Below, in pieces: positions 41,621 through 45,147 of a stretch of 45,147 nucleotides of DNA. The notes under the pieces were generated by a model. The model was not told the origin of the DNA. It did no database searches and saw only the letters and a list, made by a program, of their open reading frames with translations. The DNA is from an uncultured Propionibacteriaceae bacterium. Its GTDB lineage: Bacteria > Actinomycetota > Actinomycetes > Propionibacteriales > Propionibacteriaceae. The stretch lies in assembly GCA_937965785.1 (NCBI GenBank), contig CALCKT010000019.1:1-45147 (forward strand), read 5' to 3'. Numbering within the stretch: position 1 is the stretch's first letter; each line of letters opens with the position of its first letter. A program made the position numbers and the translations under genes.

Positions 41621-42358
41621 TTACTGGTGGGCGATCACCACTCCGGGGAGTGGTGACTGGTAGGTGCTGCGGTCGTACCAGTCGCTGGGGACTGCTGTGT
41701 CCTGGTCCCAGTGCTTGGCGAGGGCGGTGATGCCCTCATCCAAGGCCGCGGCATACTCATCCGCACCTTCGTCCCAGGGCACGATTTCGGGGTAACACCC
41801 GAGATACCAGATCTCCTCTTCGCGGTCGTGGCGTTCGAGCCAGTCAGCTCGGGCCGCCACGCCATCTTTGATCAACCGGCGTCGCAGGAGCTGCCCGACC
41901 TGCTTGGGGTCTTGGAGCGCTGGCACGATGTGCCAGCCGGTGCCGTCACCAGACGTGGTGGCGGCACCCAGGCCGACGGGGTACAAGACGTCCCCGGGCA
42001 GCATCAGACTCTCCTGCGTGACGCTGCCCTGCGGGCTGGTCGACAACAGGATCTCCACCACCCAGCAGCGCTGGGTGAAGAACCCAGCCTGGCTGGTCCA
42101 GCGCAGGATCAGCCGGGACTCCGCCGCTTCTGCGAAGCGGCCGTGGCCGCCCAGCCACGTCTCTCGGGGAGTCCAGTCGCGGACGGGGTGCACAGACCCC
42201 TCCACGTTGCATCCGTGCCGGGTCGCAAACGAGCGCAGCACGGCGGCGGCCCGGAGGTTGACGCCACCCTCCTCGGCGAGGGTGTTGATGAACTCCAATC
42301 CCTCGGAATCGTATTCCGGGACCTCGAGGCGGTAGTCGTTGAAAGCATGGGCAGTCAT
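41621..42358 (-). CDS. Unknown accessory protein, paralogue of the 4985-5815 product
   Basis: 245 residues from ATG 42358, preceded by AGAAGGAACAC. Shared blocks with the 4985 product include RAAAVLRSFATRH, LILRW, CWVVEILL, GAATTSGDG and LLRRRLIKDGVAARADWLER, in the same order. The C-terminus (EEEIWYLGCYPEIVPWDEGA onward) differs. Acidic, no known fold. Its upstream region does not carry the CAGATAGGA cassette. The pair, and the debris near 34403, suggest repeated duplication of this family on the plasmid. Confidence 0.7.
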   Translation of the reverse strand: MTAHAFNDYRLEVPEYDSEGLEFINTLAEEGGVNLRAAAVLRSFATRHGCNVEGSVHPVRDWTPRETWLGGHGRFAEAAESRLILRWTSQAGFFTQRCWVVEILLSTSPQGSVTQESLMLPGDVLYPVGLGAATTSGDGTGWHIVPALQDPKQVGQLLRRRLIKDGVAARADWLERHDREEEIWYLGCYPEIVPWDEGADEYAAALDEGITALAKHWDQDTAVPSDWYDRSTYQSPLPGVVIAHQ

Positions 42359-42410
42359 GGTTGTGTTCCTTCTAGTGGTGTTGCCCGAATCAAGAGTGAG
42401 TGCTGGGGGG

Positions 42411-42442
42411 TCTGTCCGGCCCCATAGGCGGGGCCGGACAGA
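42411..42442 (-). terminator. Terminator-like hairpin after the 42452 gene
   Basis: A perfect 13-base stem (42411-42423 with 42430-42442, loop ATAGGC) lies ten bases past the stop at 42452, between two genes on the same strand. Confidence 0.7.
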
Positions 42443-42451
42443 CAAGGGGGA

Positions 42452-42700
42452 TCAGTTGATGACGGACCGGCCGAGGTCCGTCACCTGGAGGGCGTACGCC
42501 CGGGCGGTGGTCCGGACGTCGCGGAGGTAGCCGTCCGCAAGAAGGCGGTCGATCATCTTGTACCTGTAGGAGCGGGTGTCGTTGGACGTCCGGCCGTCGA
42601 AGCCGACGATGTCGATCTTGGCGGGGTGCTCGCCCCGCTCGTTGTGCGCGGCGACCTCGGCGATGAGGTTGCGGGCTGTTTCGGAGAGATGCTTGGCCAT
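42452..42700 (-). CDS. Small winged-helix-like protein (82 aa)
   Basis: Starts MAKHLSETARNLIAEVAAHN; a later MIDRLLADGYLRDVRTTARAYALQVTDLG has the recognition-helix-then-wing pattern of small winged-helix proteins. Basic-acidic balanced, unlike the other cassette genes. The ATG at 42700 follows CAGATAGGAGACACACC, and its promoter is identical to that of the 3530 gene, so the two should be expressed together. Confidence 0.65.
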   Translation of the reverse strand: MAKHLSETARNLIAEVAAHNERGEHPAKIDIVGFDGRTSNDTRSYRYKMIDRLLADGYLRDVRTTARAYALQVTDLGRSVIN

Positions 42701-42797
42701 GGTGTGTCTCCTATCTGCTGGTGGGGTTCTGCTTGTCCCAACCCCTCGTGTCTACGAGTATACAGTTCTGCCTAGTGCTAGGCAAATCGGGGTTAAC
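42701..42797 (-). promoter_or_regulatory. Cassette promoter, operator and 5' hairpin leader
   Basis: Minus strand: TTGCCT (42780-42785), 17 bases, TATACT (42757-42762), TGCCTA-N4-TAGGCA operator, stem GGGGTT/AACCCC with loop GGGACAAGCAG, CAGATAGGA (42709-42717), ATG 42700. Positions 42724-42797 are the exact reverse complement of 3432-3505; identity stops just after the hairpin. Confidence 0.75.
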
Positions 42798-43000
42798 TGG
42801 GGTTAACGTAAATCGGCGGGGTGGGAGTCGGGGTTGTGTGGCGCTGGCCCGTTCTGGCCCATGCAGAAACGCGAGCCTGATTGGTCTTTGATGACCGAGG
42901 CTATGCGTCACGTCGCGGAGGATGGTCGCAATGCCGGCGCCGGCGGGGTCGCCTGAGTGGGGTGGATGCTCCGGTGTTCACCGCTCGGGGAGCCGCCGAT
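42798..43000. other. Intergenic stretch between divergent cassettes
   Basis: GGGGTTAAC occurs twice (42789 and 42799 areas). A short frame of 31 codons (42861-42956, starting MQKREPDWSLMTEAMRHVAE) has plausible composition but no ribosome-binding site; it may be a gene remnant. Nothing else is recognisable. Confidence 0.4.
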
Positions 43001-43090
43001 TCGCTTTACAGTGTTGAGTATGGTAAAGTTTCTGGTGTCGACAGGGAGGGACAAGACTCCCGGACACCGAATCCAGATAGGAGACACACC
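43001..43090 (+). promoter_or_regulatory. Cassette promoter and nested-stem leader
   Basis: TCGCTT (43001-43006), 17 bases, TAAAGT (43024-43029). A partial dyad CTTTAC/GTAAAG spans the elements. The transcript should begin near 43036, at the foot of a two-part hairpin: GGTGTC/GACACC (outer) and GGGAG/CTCCC (inner) with loop GGACAAGA (43034-43068). CCAGATAGGAGACACACC and ATG 43091 follow. From 43016 to the ATG it is identical to 44077-44154. Confidence 0.75.
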
Positions 43091-43399
43091 ATGGCCATCA
43101 AGACCCTCACTGCGAATGCGATTGAGTGGATCACGGGCGATCCGTGGAATACCTGGGAAGAGTGGGCCGCGGCGGTCCTGGGGGGCTATGCGAGTGACTA
43201 CGACATGGCCGAGGTCGTCACGAGGGTTGCTGCCGCTTTCGGCGCTCTTCTGCCGGCCCCCATGAGGATGGTGGGGCCATTCATCTACATCGAGGCCGGG
43301 CATGACCTCGACCTCGACCAGGTCCGCCAGGAGGTCCGCCAGGCCGCAGCGGACCTTGACGTGTGGGCGATCATCCGGGAGTGTGAACTTCCTGGATGA
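43091..43399 (+). CDS. Small acidic unknown protein (102 aa)
   Basis: Starts MAIKTLTANAIEWITGDPWN; about 16 acidic against 6 basic residues. Predicted helices (EEWAAAVLGGYASDYDMAEV, DLDLDQVRQEVRQAAADLDV) around a strand FIYIEAG. The composition and size are compatible with a DNA-mimic or anti-defence protein, but no motif of ArdA, Ocr or known anti-CRISPRs is visible. A strong terminator follows directly. Confidence 0.65.
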   Translation: MAIKTLTANAIEWITGDPWNTWEEWAAAVLGGYASDYDMAEVVTRVAAAFGALLPAPMRMVGPFIYIEAGHDLDLDQVRQEVRQAAADLDVWAIIRECELPG

Positions 43400-43414
43400 T
43401 CCCGAGTGAGACAG

Positions 43415-43452
43415 GTAGGGGAGGGAACCCATCAGCGGGTTCCCTCCCCTAC
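43415..43452 (+). terminator. Strong terminator
   Basis: A perfect 16-base stem (43415-43430 with 43437-43452, loop ATCAGC), followed by ATTTCG, begins 16 bases after the stop of the 43091 gene. It isolates that gene from the repeat region. Confidence 0.8.
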
Positions 43453-43460
43453 ATTTCGTG

Positions 43461-43660
43461 TATTGACCCCCACCGTGGTGGGGAAAACGGGAGCCGCGTA
43501 CTTGCGGCTTCCTTAGGCGACCGGTTCATCCCCACTCACGTGGGGAACAATCGCCACCGGCACCGACACTCGGGTCATCCCCACCATGGTGGGGAAAGTA
43601 GGAAGGCATTCGCCCCCCCGACCTCTGCACTCGGATCATCCCCACTCACGTGGGGAAAAA
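43461..43660 (-). CRISPR. Degenerate four-repeat array resembling type I-E repeats, no cas genes
   Basis: Four 28-base units at 43461, 43523, 43572 and 43633 share TCATCCCCAC and GTGGGGAA, the reverse complement of actinobacterial I-E repeats. The two at 43523 and 43633 match best (centre CTCA); the others have palindromic centres (CCATG, CCGTG), and the 43461 copy has lost its left end, as distal repeats do. Unit distances are 62, 49 and 61 bases, so two spacers are 33-34 and one is 21. The orientation implied is minus. There are no cas genes in the window. Confidence 0.6.
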
Positions 43661-44076
43661 TTTTGTTGGGGTTGTGACCTCCTCAGGCCACGGTCTTGAT
43701 GCTAACACACCCCCGCCGGGACCGGGGTCATCCAGCAGCAGAAGGTTCGGTGGGGTGCAGGTTCTTGGGGGCCGTACCCGGACGGCCCCCAAACCCCCAC
43801 CGGCCCGGAAACCCCTGCCGCAGCCCTTGCGGGGGCAAGGGAATGCGGTGCAGGTTCGGGCGGCTGGGTTGCAGCCAGGACCGGGGGGCAGGTTCATGGC
43901 CGAGAAACAAACAAACGCCTCGCAGTCCATGAATGATCGATGTAAATGCTTCAGCGCCTGCCGCTACCAACGACAGGCGCTGACTATGAGTCGGGTAGGA
44001 CTCGTGCTTGCTACAGCATTAGCGATTATCCCCGACCCGGCAGCATCCCGCAACCACCAACTTGCTTTACCATGTC
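43661..44076. other. Gene-free stretch with compact predicted RNA/DNA structure
   Basis: Contains CGGTGGGG/CCCCACCG (43748-43755, 43795-43802) enclosing an 11-pair stem (43765-43775, 43782-43792); a two-part stem CCGCA/TGCGG with CCCTTGC/GCAAGGG (43818-43848); GGCTG/CAGCC (43862-43876); and a ten-pair stem (43951-43960, 43974-43983). GCAGGTTC recurs at 43757, 43850 and 43888. No coding frame has a start with a ribosome-binding site. It could be a structured RNA or a replication/transfer-related DNA element. Confidence 0.5.
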
Positions 44077-44151
44077 GAGTATGGTAAAGTTTCTGGTGTC
44101 GACAGGGAGGGACAAGACTCCCGGACACCGAATCCAGATAGGAGACACACC
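44062..44151 (+). promoter_or_regulatory. Cassette promoter, operator and nested-stem leader
   Basis: TTGCTT (44062-44067), 17 bases, TAAAGT (44085-44090), with a perfect operator CTTTACCAT-N7-ATGGTAAAG (44065-44089). The leader from 44077 to the ATG is identical to the 43016-43093 copy, including the GGTGTC/GACACC and GGGAG/CTCCC stems, GGACAAGA loop and CAGATAGGA. Upstream of 44077 the two copies diverge, so this copy keeps a better dyad and -35. Confidence 0.75.
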
Positions 44152-44622
44152 ATGACCGAACCGATCAAGATCCGCGATATCCGCCCCGCCAGCTGGGGAG
44201 TGCACGAGGACGCAGCCGCTTTGGCATGCGCATACGTCCTTGTGGAGGCGGACTGGGGATGGGTCGAGGAACTCCCCGACCCCGAGCAGCATGATGTCCG
44301 CCTCGACAGCGTCGCGCACCTCGCTTCAGGCGCCGAGCGTGACGTCGAGGCCGCCGGCCTCGTCGAGGCCTACTGGCTGGGGAGGGAGCAGGACCTCAAC
44401 GAACCTGAGCGCGTCTACCAGTGGCGCGACGAGTGGGCCTACATGTGGGGGTCCATTGCTCTGGAGCGCCAGCAGCGTGTCACTGTCTACGTCCGCGACA
44501 TCATCGCGGAGATCTGGGACCGGCTGGGCGGGGACCCAGCGGTCATGCATCCCCGCCGATTCCACGAGATCTCTCTCGGCTCGCTCCACGACGCCCACAT
44601 GCGCCGCCTCGGCTATGAGTGA
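44152..44622 (+). CDS. Acidic unknown protein (156 aa)
   Basis: Starts MTEPIKIRDIRPASWGVHED; about 30 acidic against 16 basic residues by my count, and rich in Trp and Tyr (VEADWGWVEELP, YQWRDEWAYMWG). Such composition is seen in antirestriction and DNA-mimic proteins, but no ArdA signature is present. The C-terminus ends SLHDAHMRRLGYE. The stop overlaps the next gene by eight bases. Function unknown. Confidence 0.65.
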   Translation: MTEPIKIRDIRPASWGVHEDAAALACAYVLVEADWGWVEELPDPEQHDVRLDSVAHLASGAERDVEAAGLVEAYWLGREQDLNEPERVYQWRDEWAYMWGSIALERQQRVTVYVRDIIAEIWDRLGGDPAVMHPRRFHEISLGSLHDAHMRRLGYE

Positions 44623-44875
44623 GCAGCAGTCTGGGGGCCGCGGCGACGCGGCCCCCACCGTCATGTTGACCGTCAAGGAGGTAGCGGCCCGACTCGGCGT
44701 GAAACCCCGCACGGTCGAGGCGTACCGCCACCACCCCCAGTACGGCTTCCCGGAACCGGATGGCCGGCTCGGGCGGACTCCGTGGTGGAAGCCGGCCACG
44801 ATCGACGCCTGGCAGAAGGCCCGGCCCGGGCAGGGCCGGGGCGGCGGCCGCCCCCGAAAAACCAACTCTAATTGA
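44615..44875 (+). CDS. AlpA/excisionase-like HTH protein (86 aa)
   Basis: ATG 44615 overlaps the preceding stop, so translation is coupled. The DNA-binding domain reads LTVKEVAARLGVKPRTVEAY, then GFPEPDGRLGRTPWWKPATI, the usual AlpA/MerR-like fold, followed by a basic Gly/Arg tail. It may regulate its own cassette through the CTTTACCAT dyad, which is inference. Confidence 0.7.
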   Translation: MSEQQSGGRGDAAPTVMLTVKEVAARLGVKPRTVEAYRHHPQYGFPEPDGRLGRTPWWKPATIDAWQKARPGQGRGGGRPRKTNSN

Positions 44876-44878
44876 GGC

Positions 44879-44931
44879 GCCCCGCAGGTGGGACAAACAC
44901 CTACGGGGCTAGGTGGTCCACCAGATAGGAA
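44879..44931 (+). promoter_or_regulatory. Hairpin and CAGATAGGA segment without an evident intact gene
   Basis: A 12-base stem with one mismatch (44879-44890 with 44898-44909) has loop GGACAAA, matching the cassette hairpins; it also works as a terminator for the 44615 gene. CAGATAGGA (44922-44930) and an ATG at 44932 follow, inside a small GTGGTCCA/TGGACCAC stem. The frame from that ATG is open to the window edge but overlaps the ATPase start in another frame and has unlikely composition, so the original gene may be lost. Confidence 0.5.
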
Positions 44932-45025
44932 ATGGACCACTCAGTAGCATACCTGCCCCGGCCGTCACGATCATCGGGGAGGTCGCAGGCCTCGGGATCT
45001 GAATTCGGTCCGAAAGGGGCGTTCT

Positions 45026-45040
45026 GCGTAAATTTTACGC
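45026..45040. promoter_or_regulatory. Palindrome upstream of the ATPase gene
   Basis: GCGTAAA-T-TTTACGC, a perfect 7-base dyad, lies 32 bases before the ATPase ATG in an AT-rich promoter-like stretch. No clear -35/-10 pair at normal spacing. Likely an operator. Confidence 0.45.
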
Positions 45041-45071
45041 TCGACAGCTGGTTCCGTTGTAAGATATTGTT

Positions 45072-45147
45072 ATGTTGCTACTCAGTTTCTCCGTGCGGAA
45101 CCATCGCAGCCTGCGCGACGAAGCCGTCCTGGACCTCACCAGGCCGT
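45072..45147 (+). CDS. AAA15-type ATPase, N-terminus (3' end outside window)
   Basis: ATG 45072 opens a frame reading MLLLSFSVRNHRSLRDEAVL and continuing past the edge. The pattern of a hydrophobic strand, then V-x-N-x-R-S-x-R-D-E, is the standard start of AAA15/RloA/AbiLi ATPases. Joined directly to base 1, the frame would continue correctly into the C-terminal fragment, but the product would lack Walker A, so roughly 100-170 codons appear to be missing between the edges. Confidence 0.65.
   Translation, partial: MLLLSFSVRNHRSLRDEAVLDLTRP

Noticed and set aside
43650..44087. Open frame of 145 codons over the structured non-coding region
   Set aside because: No ribosome-binding site, low-complexity product, and the frame crosses several stable stems and the next promoter.
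44932..45147. Frame starting right after CAGATAGGA at the right edge
   Set aside because: Composition is implausible and it overlaps the well-supported ATPase start in another frame; kept only as a vacant-slot observation.

Overview
The window is a GC-rich stretch from a high-GC Gram-positive (actinomycete-type) bacterium. It reads as most or all of a conjugative plasmid: it carries an iteron origin with a RepA gene, a ParA/ParB pair, a MobF relaxase and a run of type IV secretion (T4SS) genes ending in a wall hydrolase. The host genus cannot be fixed from sequence alone. The two ends appear to be the two halves of one AAA ATPase gene: the N-terminus starts at 45072 and runs off the right edge, and the C-terminus enters at base 1. 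This suggests a circular molecule with a few hundred bases missing between the edges.

Layout. 1-8004: accessory genes (end of the ATPase, a DnaQ-like exonuclease, HTH proteins, several small unknown proteins with dedicated promoters, an HNH nuclease). 8005-8182: candidate oriT. 8183-13885: a relaxase-helicase-primase fusion. 14083-22965: a leftward T4SS operon (DUF4913-like, VirD4/TraG, VirB4-like, SCO6880-like, TrbL/VirB6-like, bitopic protein, small membrane protein, ParA-like ATPase), its genes mostly joined by 4-base overlaps. 23102-30793: a rightward block (HTH, three-domain peptidoglycan hydrolase, giant methylase-helicase with a nested gene). 30892-32332: repA and the iteron origin. 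32333-34346: VbhA/Fic toxin-antitoxin pair, serine resolvase and putative res dyads. 34403-35256: gene debris and one HTH gene. 35281-37702: partition locus. 37728-40085: an adenine methylase and an unusual cytosine methylase. 40178-41528: six tiny coupled genes. 41621-45147: small cargo genes, a four-repeat CRISPR-like remnant without cas genes, a strongly structured non-coding stretch, and the start of the ATPase.

The most unusual theme is regulatory. At least seven small accessory genes, placed on both sides of the circle, share one expression cassette: a -35/-10 promoter with 17-base spacing, usually carrying a palindromic operator; a stem-loop beginning where the transcript should start, often with GGACAAG or GGGCAAG in the loop; and a ribosome-binding segment CAGATAGGA just before the ATG. 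Two cassettes are identical over 74 bases and two others over 78 bases, although the genes behind them are unrelated. These genes encode small, mostly acidic proteins of unknown function. Together with solitary methylases, long perfect dyads at other promoters and remnants of defence genes, this looks like an anti-defence or establishment regulon; that interpretation is inference.
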